In this document: in pieces, positions 1 through 13,215 of the stretch
Layout: every line of letters starts with the position of its first letter
Position numbering within the stretch: the stretch's first letter is position 1
Assembly (NCBI RefSeq): GCF_902148855.1
Contig: NC_043960.1
Coordinates: forward strand, 45,394,453 to 45,458,452
Length of the DNA: 64,000 nt
Direction: 5' to 3'
DNA from: Sphaeramia orbicularis
Lineage: Eukaryota; Chordata; Actinopteri; Kurtiformes; Apogonidae
The notes under the pieces: model-generated
What the model saw: only the letters and a program-made list of their open reading frames with translations
Databases searched by the model: none
Told to the model about the DNA's origin: nothing
Position numbers and translations under genes: made by a program

Positions 1-927
1 AAGATAAATATGTTGATTTCTGTGTCTCATTGCTGATTTGTGATTTCCCAGCTGAGAAGCATATCACAGACCACTTGTTATTGATCTGGCTGTACCACAG
101 TTACTGCAAACATTTGAGCAAGGAACAATAGACATGAGGGTTTCTACATAAAGGATTTGACTGTATTACAAGGTGCAGTATCTATGGTTTATCCCTGTTG
201 TCACTGTCTTAAACGTACATCTTCTGTATCCCTCAAAGTCATAAATGAACTTGGTGAGCGAAGTCTCTGGGAAATAAAACAGTCCACTATAAAAATGTTT
301 TTCAAAGCACATACTCTATATACCATCAAAATACCCCTCATACTTACATAAAATCCACTTAAACTACCCACTTGGTTGAATGCAGAGCCCTAAAAAGACC
401 TTCTTTCCCAGATAGCAAAGAGACACTGGGATGGATCTGGAACAGAATCGCTGACCGAGCCGGCCCGAAACTGTTTGGTGGATCTGGCCCAGTGTCCAAA
501 CGCATATCGGGCCAAAACTGATACGGCTCCGCAAAACGGATCTTCTCCAGAGGCTCTGGCCCAGTTCTCAATTTCCAATAAACAAATGTTATTCCAGCTG
601 AGTTCCAGCGTTGGTAAAACTATTTTCAATACTAATTTACCTGCTTTTGTGAAGTGTTTTGCAAGTCCATTGGTACTTGCAGGGTCATTTTCTGAATTAG
701 TATTGCACCATTTGACATCACTGGGAAGCAGCTTTAACTGACGCTTCACAGAGAGCATTAAAAGCACACTGGAATTAATCACTTATTTAGATGTAGGCCT
801 ATTCACTGAGGTTTTTCAAAGGTCAGTTGTCATTCTGTCTTGAAGCCTCTGGAAATTTGGTTTGAGAGTCATCAAGTATCCACACAAAAATGGTCAAAAT
901 GTTGTACTGAAAAAAAGGGGAAAAAAA

Positions 928-968
928 CAAACAACAACAAACAAACAAACAAACAAACAAATAAATAC
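928..968. repeat. (CAAA)n simple repeat
   Basis: A run of CAAA/CAACAA units grading into AAATA units. Confidence 0.85.
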
Positions 969-3900
969 ATTTGAAAAAGCTCATTCTGCAGATTAAAAAA
1001 ACTACTCAGACTATAGATGCTCTGATTGACATCTCTGCTAGCTAACTTTAGCTAGCTACAACCTCACTGGAGCTAAACACATTAGCAAAGTGGGTGTTAG
1101 CTATGTACTTAAATAAAATTAAATACTAATATCACACTAATAAGTCAGTAACATATGGAGCATAACTTAATATTACTTTACTTTATAGATAGCCAGATGG
1201 ATAGTTGGCTCAAAAATATATACAGTATACTGTATAATTTAGCCTGGTTAGCAGCTACTAACTACTAACAGTAGCTTGTTCATTTTGGTGGGATGTGAAA
1301 TGTCCTTTTTATTTTAATTTTTGTCATCAGATTTTTATCAGTTACTATTATACCATACCATAGTCCAAATCATTTGTGTATTTACTGTATATTTCTATAG
1401 CCATAACATGCAGAATTGCAGAAGCTCAAGCCAAAAGATACAAAGAAATATCTGCATGAACAAATCATGTAGAATAATAATATGTGAAAATAGGAGCATG
1501 CAATATTCGACATTACATTGCTCACCCCTCACTCCAGGTGTATGGATCTGTGGTGCACAAAGCTGCTATTACCTGAGTGTTTGTCTGCAGCTGTGGTCTC
1601 CATGCTTCATGTATCTGGAAGCAGGTGCAGGTTTGGCAGTATGAACAGCCTGATGAAGGTAAAAGCCCTTCACTGGGTCAGTTTGATAACATGACCCTTT
1701 GGTAAAAGTTGGTCAAATGTTTGATTTTTTTCAACCTTTGCTCTGAATCACTGTTATAATTAATTGATCAAAATTGTGTCTGAACAAGAGGAAAATGTGC
1801 ATAAATGTTAAGAATTTGTGTAGATGTTTGCAAGGTGACCAATGTGTTGAGGATTTCATTTTTCTGGACTGACCATTGTCCTCATCTGTCTCCTCTTGGT
1901 TCCATAGCTTTCACATCATACAACATCCTCTCACATAACAAAAAATCTGCTACTTTAACAATTTCCAAAAAGCAGTTTGTTCAGTGTGGAAATGGGTGAC
2001 AGAGAGGGAGAGAAGATGATGGAAAAGACAAAATGAGCAAGAGCAGGAGAGTATGTTTGCTACCTGTGAATCTCTCCACAGGACTGTATTTGTGATTAGA
2101 TGGAAGACAGGAAGGAGGAAGCGGCAGCGGTGCTGGCAAAAAGCTTCCATTATGGGTTATTTTCCCATCTCACTCAATCTACTCTTTACTTCATCTGAAC
2201 CCCGCTGAGGCAGTCAGTCTATTACAGCAGCCCCATTTGAAGCAGCAAACAAAAGAATGTGACTGTGCTCCCATGCCTGTGCTTGGTATGCATTGTCTCC
2301 CAGTGCTCCACCGCCTGTCATTACAGGACGCACTAGATATGACATGACACCTGAAAGTGTAATGTCACTTGTTCCTGGTTTTTAGCAGGAGTCACTTTAC
2401 ACAAAAAGTGACCATTATGTGACATAAGGAAGCATAGAAGAAAAAGTTACTGCCAAATCGAAAGCACAAAATGTTCAGTTTTCACAGTGAAAGCAGAGAC
2501 AATGGTGACTCAGTTACATGCTTAAAAAAATCAATTCATAAATGAAAAATAGATTTTTTTCCCCCTCCGGTAGCATTAGCAGAAATGTATAAGACTTTAT
2601 CTGGAATTTCAGTTAAAGAACTGAAAACAATTGATTCCATTTACAGTGTATTTCTCAAACTGCATAGTGTAGGTGATTATCAACAAATGTTCCGTATTTT
2701 AATTTATTTAAGACAAAGATGCTGAGGTTGGATTGATCTACACTGAGGACAGACTGACATTTGAGGGAAAATACAGATGTCATCATGGGAAAGGCTGAAC
2801 ACAGATAAAATTGAAACTTCATTCATATTTTATACTGTAGGTATTTTAACTTTATTTTCCTGATTACATCATTTGTGTAGAGTAGAGAGTCGACATATGC
2901 ATGTTGATTTAGAAAGACAGACTGACAGAACAGAAAGACAAGCTCAGCTGAAACTGTTGCATGCCATTAGGTAACAAGACAATTAATGAAATTAAGTTTG
3001 ATTATATAGCAAATCCAAATTTCATGGTCAAAGTGACAATTAGTTTGCTTGGTGCTTAAATTGGTAAATGCATTAGGCATTGTTTGACACAGCAGGGCTT
3101 TTTTGTGTGTGTTTTTGTATTTGTGACATACTTTCCTAAAATTGTACCTTGTTGGGTGAACAGAATTCTTTAAATCATTCTGTTTGATAATGAAATAAAT
3201 TATGAGAGTAGGTTCTGTCTTTAAAACTGAAAATGTAGGATTGACTTTATAGAATTTAATCTATGGGAAGTTTAATTTAATGATCTGCTCAGTATTCTTA
3301 TGCCTCCTTGTGTGATGAGGTATAATACAAAGTTTTCAGGGAAAAAGAAATGAGATTTTGATCATAACACAAAAAGAGGAATGGATGACAGTAACTGTTA
3401 AATTGCAAAATTACTGAATCCTATTTCACTACGTGTATGGCATCAACTCAGTCATTATTAGGAATAAAAGTGTAAAAAGCAGGTGTGATTCTCTGCTTCA
3501 GAGTGAAGAGGCTCAAAGAACATGGATCACTAACACAAAGTCAGACAGACAGCAGGAAAATGTAAACAGGACCTAATTCAATAAATGCATGAATATGTCA
3601 ACATTTGCAGTCCCTAGACTTGTGTATATTCTTATCTGCAAATGCACTCTGATTCTGTCTTTATTCACTCCTCTTCCTATAGCTGTGGATGTTTAACACC
3701 ATGTTGAACATGGAATGACAGGAGAACATTTTGAGGAATGAAAATAAGTCAGTGTTTCTTCACATTCCAGAAAGTAGGAATTCTCCTTCATGCTACACTA
3801 ATAACAGGGATGTTCAGAACACGACTCCAGTGTCTTATCAAATTTATCTCCACTTCAACTTTGAATTAAAGGCTGAGCCAATCAACTCTGAGAGCAGTTT

Positions 3901-5059
3901 TAGAAAAACTCAGCGGATTTATTAGAAAGGTGAGAGAAAGGATAGTAATGTGTAAAAACTCAGAGTAATGCAGAACAAAGCAGCAAAATCATTTGGAATA
4001 AGATGAAAACACCTGCTATTTCTTTGACCAAATACTTTTTGCGTCTTGGCACAAGCAAGGACTTGGTGTGGAGCACATGGTGTATGACGGCAAAACATGA
4101 TACAAAACTACGACACAACCAACCTCCCTGTTAAGACAAAACATTGCTTCTGAATATCCTGCTTGGACCCAAACCTATTTTCTGAGTTAAGTTGGAATGA
4201 TACAACCAAATACTTAAGTGTATATAAACAACATCTACAAGCAGATGGTTATGTGGTGCAAAAGAGAGAAAGTCAAGAGCTTTTAGATAAATGAAAAATA
4301 TGCTAAATGAAATTATGAAGAAAAATATTGCATCATCAGAAATGATCTGCTCCATATGGTACAAAATAAATAAAGTTAAATGAAGCTTGAAACAAATACT
4401 TTTCATATACCTTCCAATTAATAAATGCAATCAGCCGTGAGCTTAGGGGGTCACACATCCATGCAGGTTCTATTTAACCATTTAACCACTTAATCACTTA
4501 ATCACATTAAAGAGATTAAATGAAGAACAGTGATCTGAATAACAGTTTACTGAACCAACTAACATAATGTAGTGTCTTATCATTAAAGCAAATTTCATCC
4601 CTTCAAAATAAATGTAGTGAGTACTTTAATTCTGGTGTCAGAAATGCACATTTCTTTCCATCAGTGGAATTAAAACCAAATTTTATGTGGGTTTTAACCT
4701 CTTTTTCTTATTTGTTTAATTTGTTTTCATTTTATTGCTTTTATTTTATTCATAATATTTTTCTTTTGGATCTGGGATGCAAACTGAAGCCGATGTAGGT
4801 GTATCTTCAAGGTGAAATACCACTGACAGCCACTGGGGTTAGTACCAAAAAGCCCTGCCTCAAACCTTTCTGTAATAACGCACACTCTTGCCAAAAAAGT
4901 TGGAATAATTTTGTTTTCAGACACAACCCACTTTGTAATTCCAATTTACATTTGCATCATTAATCACCTTTGACCAGGTGCAATGATTAAATAGAGAGTT
5001 CCAGTTACAGTTAAACTATCAAGAATAAGTCACATTGTCACAATCATTTTGATTATGTG

Positions 5060-5217
5060 TTTTTATGTATTGAAAACTTGTTTTCATTTTATGTATGAAA
5101 GTTTGTGTCTGTAACTATTTAATGTACTGCTGCCAGGACACTCTTGGAAAAGAGATTTTTAAGCTCAATGAGGTTTTCCTGGTTAAATAAAGGTAAAATA
5201 AATTAAATAAATAAATT
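5060..5217 (+). mobile_element. LINE 3' tail, L2/Maui-like
   Basis: The stretch holds the phrase CTCTTGGAAAAGAGATTTTT followed by a GGTTAAATAAAGG-type end and an AAATAAAT tail. This is the common 3' terminus of fish L2-type LINEs, here cut off at the 5' side. The family name is from memory. Confidence 0.6.
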
Positions 5218-6639
5218 TCATGAGAAGAGGTAAAAATATTTTATTCCAAGTTTGTGGGCAACAGTGTATTAAGTCAATAAGTTTTCCAGGATGCATAATT
5301 TTATTTGGAACCTATAATAATTAATCTGGTGGTCCATGTAGACATTTTTGCTCTGTTCATAAGATTTCCGGACAAATAGAAATTTTGATGATTTGATTGA
5401 CTGTTCTGTATGACACCTCACCCACTTGTTGGCTTATTCTTTCAGAGTTTCTGTTTCTGTTAGTTTCTTTATGACAGACAGCTCCACCAGCATTGTGGTT
5501 AATAGGTTCCACTGGCAAGTTTACTGTTTTATGTCAGTAAACTAGTGCTTAGCATTAACTTGCCTCTGAACTCCTGGAGTACTGCAGTTCCACCCTTTTG
5601 TATAAAAATGTTAACTTTTGATGGTCAAATCACATACTTATGGCTTCAAAACTAAGTTAATATTGTATCCCCAAATGTTGTAAATATATAAATATAAAAA
5701 AATGTTACTTAAAAAATGGTACGGTACAACTAGCAACCATGCATGTGTTCATGCTCAGTTTTGTTTTAGTTCATTAAATGTGCATAAACAGTTTTATTTT
5801 TATTTTATAAAACTGACTGGTGTTAGTTGAATACACAGTATATCTAGTTTTAGTGTTGGGTTTTAAGCTCCAGAAAGAGCAGTTAATTAAAACTCTGAGA
5901 CAGTTACCACCAAAAAACTGAGAACCATGTTAGACCATTTAGTCATCAAACATCCTCCCATGTTTAACTACAGTTTGTACATATTACACATGGTAGGATC
6001 AGTTTAAAGCCTCTTCTCCATGGCAGAAGCTGTGACTTGTGGGTATTGTAGTAGAGTCATTGAATAATGTTCCCCTTACATGACTGAAGTTCTTATAGCT
6101 TTGTGAGTTTTTCAGGCATTTAAGTTTGGTTTATTATGTCTGTAACGAGTTCTATGTGTTACTGACATGACATTTATTCGTTTTCTATAATCATCTTTTT
6201 TTTTTTTTTTTTAATTTAAAGCAGATTCAGTCCTGGCTCATTCACCCCCTCTCTTTGTGCTGTTGGTTTCTTCCTTACAGTACACAGCACTTTGTAAAGA
6301 TCTTATTGACTGTTTGATGATATCGATTAAAAATGATTTTGCATCCACTGTCTTTGTCTGAGATGCGTATCCGGGGAGGAAAAGCACCTTTTTTGTTTCT
6401 TTCCCTAAAGTGGTTAGTTTCATTCATTCCAGTGAAAATGAAATCTAATAAATTATACCCAAAGAATAGCCTTCTGCTGTTTGTTAGTAAACAGTACACA
6501 GGAGTGTGTACTCGAGGGAAATAGCGTCTCTTTGAATGCGTAATAACGCAATTTAGTGAAAGGTTTCTTTTGCAGGATGTGACATAGTCAAACACTGACA
6601 GCCTCTAAGGTGGGCTTGACTCAGGACTGACTCCCCTCA

Positions 6640-6855
6640 GATAAAGCTCGTCTGTGTTGTGCGTCCTCACTGGGGCTTGGCATCAGCGCAGACGCACAGC
6701 TGGCACAGAGCGGGTCTGTCTGAAGAGGAACAGGCTGGAGTCGCATTTACCCCACGTCTGACCAGACATCTGTTTTTTACTGATCACACCGAAAGTCGGC
6801 GAGAGAAGAGGCTGCTGACACATGTCAAGGAGTGGAAGAAAGGCTCTGAGCTGAG
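6640..6855 (+). promoter_or_regulatory. ptgfr: Putative ptgfr 5'UTR exon and promoter-proximal region
   Basis: This G+C-richer stretch ends in a consensus donor (CTGAG then GTAAGG at 6856). A matching acceptor (TTTTTCAG) ends at 7168, 14 bases before the receptor start codon. The arrangement fits a noncoding first exon joined to the first coding exon. The transcription start was not determined and the left edge is a guess. Confidence 0.5.
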
Positions 6856-7182
6856 GTAAGGAACCGGAATACATTTACGGTTTTTACACAATTAAGTGTT
6901 GGATGAAAACAGCTATTTTAACGCACTTAGTTGTGCTAAAAATGATAATCGAATGAGTGGAATAGTCTGTATGAAAGCTTCATAGCTGAAAAAAGGAAGT
7001 TTTGAAAAGTCAAAATAAAACACACTCAAAACATTCTGATAAAATCACAATTCAAGTAAATAAATCTCCTTTTCAGAGTTTAGAAAATGGGTAAAAAGAT
7101 TTGCTCATATATTTACAGTAGGGTACAAATTCACTGACACCCATACCTCTATCTGAACTCTTTTTCAGGATTCATTTCCATC

Positions 7183-10100
7183 ATGTCAGTCAATGGTAGC
7201 ATAAACATCTACTGTGGGTCAAAGGTCATACCTGGCAACAACACCTGTGAGGACAAGGGCATTTCTGTCACAGCCTCACTGGTTTCCATGACAGCGGGCA
7301 TCTGCTCCAACAGCCTCGCCCTCTTTATCTTGGTCAAATCCTACAAACGCATTCGAGTCAAGACCAGGGCTTCCTTCCTGTTGTCTGCCAGCAGCCTGAT
7401 GGTCACAGACTTACTGGGTCACATGATCACTGGCTCACTGGTTCTTTATGTCTACAGCTCTCACAAGAAGTGGGAAACATTTGACCCTCACCACATCCTG
7501 TGTAACCTGTTTGGGGCTTTCATGGTGTTCTTTGGCCTCAGTCCCCTGTTCCTGGGAAGCGTCATGGCGGTGGAGCGTTGTATCGGGGTCACAAAGCCCA
7601 TCTTCCACTCCACGGCAATATCCTCTCACCACATGAAAAGACTGGTGGGGCTCAGCTGGCTGCTGGCGGCCCTGGTAGCCCTCCTACCTGTCCTGCTGAA
7701 GAAGCCCTACGAGGTGCAGGACCCCCAGAGCTGGTGCTTCTACCACATGGGGGAGCCCAAAGACTGGCTGGATGAACTTCTGCCTGTGCTTTTCTCAGTG
7801 CTGGGGCTGAAAGCTCTGCTGGTTTCTATTGTGTGTAATACTCTGACCAGCTGTGCTTTGCTGCAGTCGAGACTGCATCGCAAACATCAGACCAGAGGCC
7901 CGTCTTACCACATCGAGATGATCTGTCAGCTCCTGGCCATCATGCTGGTGTCCTGTATCTGCTGGGGTCCATTACTGGTAAGATATTCTCACACCTTTAA
8001 TGTTTCATGACATTAAATGGCAGTGTAGCACTGTGGAGTGTAAGAAAGGATTTCAAATAATGTACAGTTTATGATTATTGTATTTCACTTTATCTAATAC
8101 TTTTACTCCACTACATCTCTAGCAGATATTGAATTTTACTGTATTACATTTGTCAGACAGCTGTAGTTCCTTTTTTGCGTCTCCTACCTTTCCTTTCCAG
8201 TGAATCCAAAAGTGCTAATTTCCAATGTTTGATATACAAGTATTTGAGGATGAAGTATACTTACTATAATTATAATTATTAAAGAATAACATTCAATGAC
8301 TGCAGCAATGTCGGAGTGTCAGTAAGTTCTTTAACTCTGGTACCTTATTTAAGGACAGTTTGAACAACTTCAATCATTTTTGTGTTTTTTCCACTACATT
8401 TGTCTGACAGGTTTATCCCCTTTGTTATCCACTGAAAACTCTGATTTTACTAATGTAGTGATTTACAACATTTTTGATAAACTGAAGGATGAAATGTCAG
8501 TAAATCCATCTTGGATTAGCTGCGAAAAAAGTGTTTCCAGAGGTTGATGGACAGATTTTAAAGGTCTGACATGGTTTGCATTCTGTTTCCTGTTTTATTT
8601 TGTACGTTGGCCTCCTTGTGTCCATTTACTTCCTGTCTTTGTGTTTTACCTCCTCTTTCTGTGTCATGAACTAGTACCATCATGTATCTTTTTCCTGTCT
8701 CTCTGTCAGTTTCAACTGCAGTTTCTCTTCTCTTGGTCTTGTCTCCACTCATACTCACCTATTTCCCATTCACTAATCTTATTTTATTTTTCCACTCCTC
8801 ACCATCCCTTTATTCCAGTTCATCTCACATACTGCTCACCCTGCCTCTGTCCTTGTGCTCCCTTTCGTTCCTGTTGTGTTTTTGGATTTTCCCATATTGT
8901 GGACACTTTCCTTTGGATTCCCCATTATCTTCTATCTTTCCTTGGTTAGAAAAACTTGCGTCTGGGGCCTTCCTCTTTTACACAATGACAAAACTGATAA
9001 CAGATTTCAACAGGAAAAGGCTAATAAAAGGATGGGGAGTGTTAGAAATGCACTGTTTGATGGTGGTTTTCACCTTTTTTGTTTGTCTTTGAACATCTTT
9101 CAAAGAGCTGTGTGTAGTCAGGGTAACATTCTCACATGTCTATGAACTGTTAGCAGTGCCACCATTTGGTTTGTTCCGATAAATTTGTCATTTCAATAAA
9201 AAGTTAAACTCATCCAATGTGTCACCAAAACTTAAAATAGAGAAAAAGGCCGTAAACTGAACAGATGAATCTATCAGAGCTTTGTTTCTTCTTTCCTATT
9301 CCATTAATCCTGTGATTAGCCCTCAGATGGATCTGGTGTCCCTGTTTATAGAACTGGATCTACAGTAGTTCATCCTAACTCCGTCTCCAGCAGAAACAAC
9401 AGGAACATGCTGCCACAACATTGATGCTTACCTACTAATAATCTTGTGAGGTTACATTAATATAACCGAGACCAAACCACTCCTTTTACTTTAATACATG
9501 AACTAGATTTCGCTGGTAATACACAAGTACTTTTACTTAAGTTTTTTCATCCAGGACTTTTAAGATTTAAGATTCAAGACCTTTAAATGTCCCCGGGGGG
9601 CAATTGTTTCTGCCGCAGTAGCAATTAAAACAACAACAATTTGACAACAACAAACAGCAATGACAAAACAAAGTGAGACACAAGACGACAATAACATAAT
9701 AGAATTGGTTGTGTATAAAACCACTTACTTAAATAAAATGGAAACTACTGGTAATGCGACCTGTGTTGTACAGAGTTGAGCATAGAGATGGTTGAAGGTA
9801 TGAAGGAGAATCTGTATCTGTTGGTTTTGGCTGATGGTTGTCTGAGGCAGGTACTCATAATACTCATAATACTGTGGTGTGTGTTTATATCGCTGTATTC
9901 GATTTAGTAAAAGATCTGAATTCTTCCTCTTTCACTGCTCTACCAGATCCATCTCATCATACTCAGTACCACAGACAGAGAACCTGGATCTCCAAACCTC
10001 CTATTGGTTGTACGTATAGCCACATGGAACCAGATCCTGGACCCCTGGGTCTACATCTTGCTGAGGAAAGCAGTTCTGAGGAAAGTCTTCATGTTGTCCT

Positions 10101-10255
10101 ACAGCAGCTGGGGTCCCAAGTCTCATAACCTGCACCAGTGGCAGACCAATGTGCTTCTGAGCTCAGGGAAGACCAACCAATCAGGAGCTGGACCCGACCA
10201 CTGCTCCTTTAATAAACTACCTCTAACAGACACTATGATCAAGTCCATCACCTGA
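7183..10255 (+). CDS. ptgfr: Prostaglandin F2-alpha receptor (FP), prostanoid GPCR
   Basis: A seven-helix receptor for prostaglandin F2-alpha at the plasma membrane; FP receptors signal mainly through Gq and calcium. There are two coding exons, 7183-7977 and 9947-10255, joined in phase 0 across a 1969-base intron with GT-AG ends. They give 367 residues against 359 in human PTGFR. Visible features are N-glycosylation sequons at Asn4 and Asn19, the extracellular disulfide cysteines Cys107 and Cys185, the prostanoid-family ERC motif at 131-133 in place of DRY, and the helix-7 signature [12 protein letters not shown] from residue 288, whose arginine contacts the ligand carboxylate in this family. 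The phrases [14 protein letters not shown] and LLRKAV match human FP. The ATG was chosen because it opens the frame just after the 3' splice site and aligns with the human N terminus. A damaged tandem copy follows. Confidence 0.93.
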
Positions 10256-10426
10256 AGCGTAGCTAAGACCTTGGGATTTCTTGAACCAGCAGCATTAGTC
10301 AGATTCATGGGTTCATTGGATTTTGACACCAAATTTGATGCTGAGTAAAGCATAATTATTAGATGTGACGAAGGCAGAAAATTGTCCTTTCCCTATTTGT
10401 TCTTGGCTGATATCGCCCTTACGGTG

Positions 10427-11718
10427 ATGAGGTCACACCCAACAGCAGCACCTGCAGCCAGAAGGAAATGTGTCCCAGCGTCAGTTGTTTCCATGACAGC
10501 CTCACCCTCTATGTCTTGGTCAACCCTGGCCAAGTCCTACAAATGTATTTGGACCAGGTCTTCCTTCCTGTTGTCTGCTACCAGCCTGATGATCACTGAC
10601 TTGCTGGGTCACATGATCACTGGCTCTTCAGTGTTCTTTGGCCTCAGTCCCCTGTTCCTGGGTAGCGTCATGGCGGTGGAGCGTTGTATCGGGGTCACAA
10701 AGCCCATCTTCCACTCCACAGCAATATCGTCTCACCACATGAAAAGACTGGTGGGGCTCAGCTGGCTGCTGGCGGCCCTGGTAGCCCTCCTGCCTGTCCT
10801 GCTGAAGAAGCCCTGTGAGGTGCAGGACCCCCAGAGCTGGTGCTTCTACCACAAGGGGGAGCCCAAAGACTGGCTGGATGAACTTCTGCCTGTGCTTTTC
10901 TCAGTGCTGGGGCTGAAAGCTCTGCTGGTTTCTATTGTGTGTAATACTCTGACCAGCTGTGCTTTGCTGCAGTCGACACTGCATCACAAACATCAGACCA
11001 GAGGCCCGTCTTACCACATCGAGATGATCTGTCAGCTCCTGGCCATCATGCTGGTGTCCTGTATCTGCTGGGGTCCATTACTAGTAAGAATTATCCTCAC
11101 ACCTTTAATGTTTCATGACGTTAAATGGCAGTGTAGCACTGTGGAGTGTAAGAAAGGATTTCAAATAATGTACAGTTCATGATTATTGCATTTAAATTTG
11201 TCTAATACTTTTACTCCACTACATCTCTAGCAGATATTGAATTTTACTCCATTACATTTGTCAGACAGCTGTAGTTACTTTTCAACTTCTCATATTCTTC
11301 CTGTCCAGTGAAAACCATGGATCCAAATGTCCTAATTTCCAATGTTTGATACATTAGAAGATGAAGTATTTAACTACAGTTTGCTCCCAGTACTTAAGTA
11401 CTTCCATGTCTTCATGCAAACCTTTCAATCATATGAATGAATTAGAATTCACCAAGCATTGGATTTTTCACCCACTAACAGGGAACATGAGCTGGGACTA
11501 GTTGGACAACTCGGGTCCTCGAGGTCCGGTATCCTGCATGTTTTAGATATTTCCCTCTTCCATCACACCTGGAAGCCATTATGTCGTTATCAGGCTTCTG
11601 CAGAGCTTGATGATCAGCTGATCATTAATTGAACCAGATGTGCTGGAAGAGGGACATATCTAAAACATGCAGAATATCGGCCCTCAAGGACCAGAGTTGC
11701 CCACCCCTGGATTAGACT

Positions 11719-11751
<33 letters not shown>

Positions 11752-12050
11752 ATGTGTTGTTGCAACAGACATCATCAATGTTTACAGTGCTGTTTTAGTA
11801 TCGTTTTACTTCATCTGGATTCTGATTCTGCTTCACCAGATCTATATGTTACACTGAATGCCACAGACAAGCAAGAGCAAGCATCTTCCAGTCTGCTATT
11901 GGTTGTATGGTTGTATGGAACCAGATCCTGGACCCCTGGGTCTACATCCTGCTGAGGAAAGCAGGAAAGGAAAGTCTTCATGTTGTTCCAGCTGGAGTCA
12001 GCAGTTGGACCCACAGACTGCTGCTTCTTTAAAACACTGCCTTTCAATAA
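10427..12050 (+). pseudogene. Tandem partial copy of ptgfr, probably a pseudogene
   Basis: A second receptor-like gene in the same orientation, with exon-like parts at about 10430-11089 and 11843-12056. The open frame covers helix 2 and the end of helix 3 through helix 6. Three defects argue against function. The N terminus and helix 1 are rearranged, and no equivalent start codon is present. About 85 bases are missing between GHMITGS and VFFGLSP, removing extracellular loop 1, the start of helix 3 and the disulfide cysteine. In the last exon, a 4-base loss next to the helix-7 signature (CTATTGGTTGTATGGTTGTA) shifts the frame. From 10631 to about 11230 it is nearly identical to copy 1 (about ten differences in 450 coding bases by eye), while both sides are much more diverged. 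The 5' part could still be transcribed. Confidence 0.8.
11497..11709. mobile_element. hAT-like nonautonomous element
   Basis: The ends are imperfect inverted repeats: GGACAACTCGGGTCCTCGAG at the left, and CTCAAGGACCAGAGTTGCCC at the right, which reads inverted as the same motif. The interior also has a long imperfect inverted repeat around ATGTTTTAGATAT. The same family occurs in the opposite internal orientation at 29437-29659. No clean target-site duplication was seen here. It lies in the intron of the ptgfr pseudogene. Confidence 0.6.
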
Positions 12051-12349
12051 ATCCAATCACCTGGAGGAACCTGGCCTTATAAATGTCACTAAGTTCTTTT
12101 TGAGGTCAAACTTGTTCAGAACGGTGGAATACTCAACAAAGTGGGTTTAACTCTCTAATCAGTTTCTGTTTCAGTGATGTTTGAGCAAACATGCCATTAA
12201 ATGTTCTCAAAGTGCCAATGAGCTTTAACAATCGTAAGTGTTCCTGCTTTTGCTTTTCATGCCTGTGAAATGTCCACATACAAACATCATCTTATATCTT
12301 TTACTGAATGTTCTTTTTTTGTGTGTCTTTTACTGAATATGTTTTACAG

Positions 12350-12469
12350 GTAGTGATTGATGTGAACTCCAAGAACCCAGGCCATAGCACTGAGCTGTGT
12401 TTGCTTTATGATGCCACTGGGAAGGCCCTCTTTGTCCAGCAGAACTTTTTTCTACAGTTGGAAAGTTAA
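12350..12469 (+). other. Unassigned coding-like ORF fragment after a 3' splice-site-like motif
   Basis: A pyrimidine tract and TTTTACAG are followed by 39 open codons (VVIDVNSKNPGHSTEL and onward) ending in TAA. The codons look coding-like and the residue mix is protein-like, but I do not recognise the family. An upstream donor-like GTAAGT exists near 12234, but no open frame joins it in phase. It sits between the ptgfr pseudogene and a piggyBac-type element. It could be an exon relic or chance. Confidence 0.25.
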
Positions 12470-12682
12470 GATGTGTCTTAACTCTTTAAGTGCCAGACAG
12501 TTAAGGGGCTAATAAGCCTTAAAAGTGCCACAGAATTTGGCCGTTTTTCAGTATTTCGCATCGTTTTTATAATATTTGAAGAATCCTGCAGGAAACCGCT
12601 CGGTAACATCCGACCGATTGCTGATTAGATCCAAAACGCACCGGACGCAGCCGATTCATTATTGATCGTAATTTGCATAATT

Positions 12683-12745
<63 letters not shown>
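12683..12745. repeat. (TAA)n microsatellite
   Basis: About 20 uninterrupted TAA units. They adjoin a stretch reading CTTTATTTATATAGCAC, typical of a reversed fish LINE 3' end, so the tract probably grew from a LINE tail. Confidence 0.95.
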
Positions 12746-13215
12746 CTTTATTTATATAGCACTTTTCATACATTAAAAACTGTAGCACAAAGTGCTTTAC
12801 TTATCAGTTTAAAAATCAGTACCGCCCCCTACCCACACCCACCCACTCACCCACACACACGCACATATACATGCAAACCCACATATACATGCAAACCCAC
12901 AAGTTCACACATACTTAAGAAGACTGACTGAGCACGGGTAGACCAGAACAAAAATGTACAAGTAAAAGTAAAACATCAGTTTAGGAGGCGCTGTCTCAGG
13001 GAGCCATCCGCACCAGGATGCAGCCGCCGACCCCGGCGACCAGGCACCAGCAACACAGCCCCGCATCCCAACTAGTGGGAGAGGGCCAACTGGGACCCCC
13101 ACCCACCAGAAAGGAGCGGACCCCAGTGAGAGAAGGCGCCACAGCCCCCGGAGTCCACAGCCGCCCCCCGGCATGGAGGGCTCCCTGTGATGAAACACCG
13201 GAGAATAAGAAACAT
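12746..13215 (-). mobile_element. Reversed LINE-like fragment inside the piggyBac-type element
   Basis: The left edge carries the reversed tail motif TATAGCACTTTTCATACA and AGCACAAAGTGCTTTAC. A GC-rich segment (12985-13190) follows, unlike its AT-rich surroundings. No long frame is open. The family was not identified. Confidence 0.4.

Larger units (their letters stand above)
1..6600. other. AT-rich region without a recognised gene
   Basis: No reading frame here resembles a protein I know and no convincing exon with flanking splice sites was found. It holds a CAAAC-type simple repeat near 928-968, a GC-richer unassigned patch at about 420-560, and a LINE-type 3' tail near 5060-5217. The part around 2100-2400 is less AT-rich than its surroundings and could be conserved noncoding DNA, but nothing in the sequence alone proves that. 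Confidence 0.5.

Noticed and set aside
390-782. 130-codon open frame on the minus strand
   Set aside because: No recognisable domain, an overlapping frame on the other strand, and no splice context. I could not support a gene.
12567-12931. Poly-Tyr and poly-Asn frames
   Set aside because: They are translations of the (TAA)n microsatellite.
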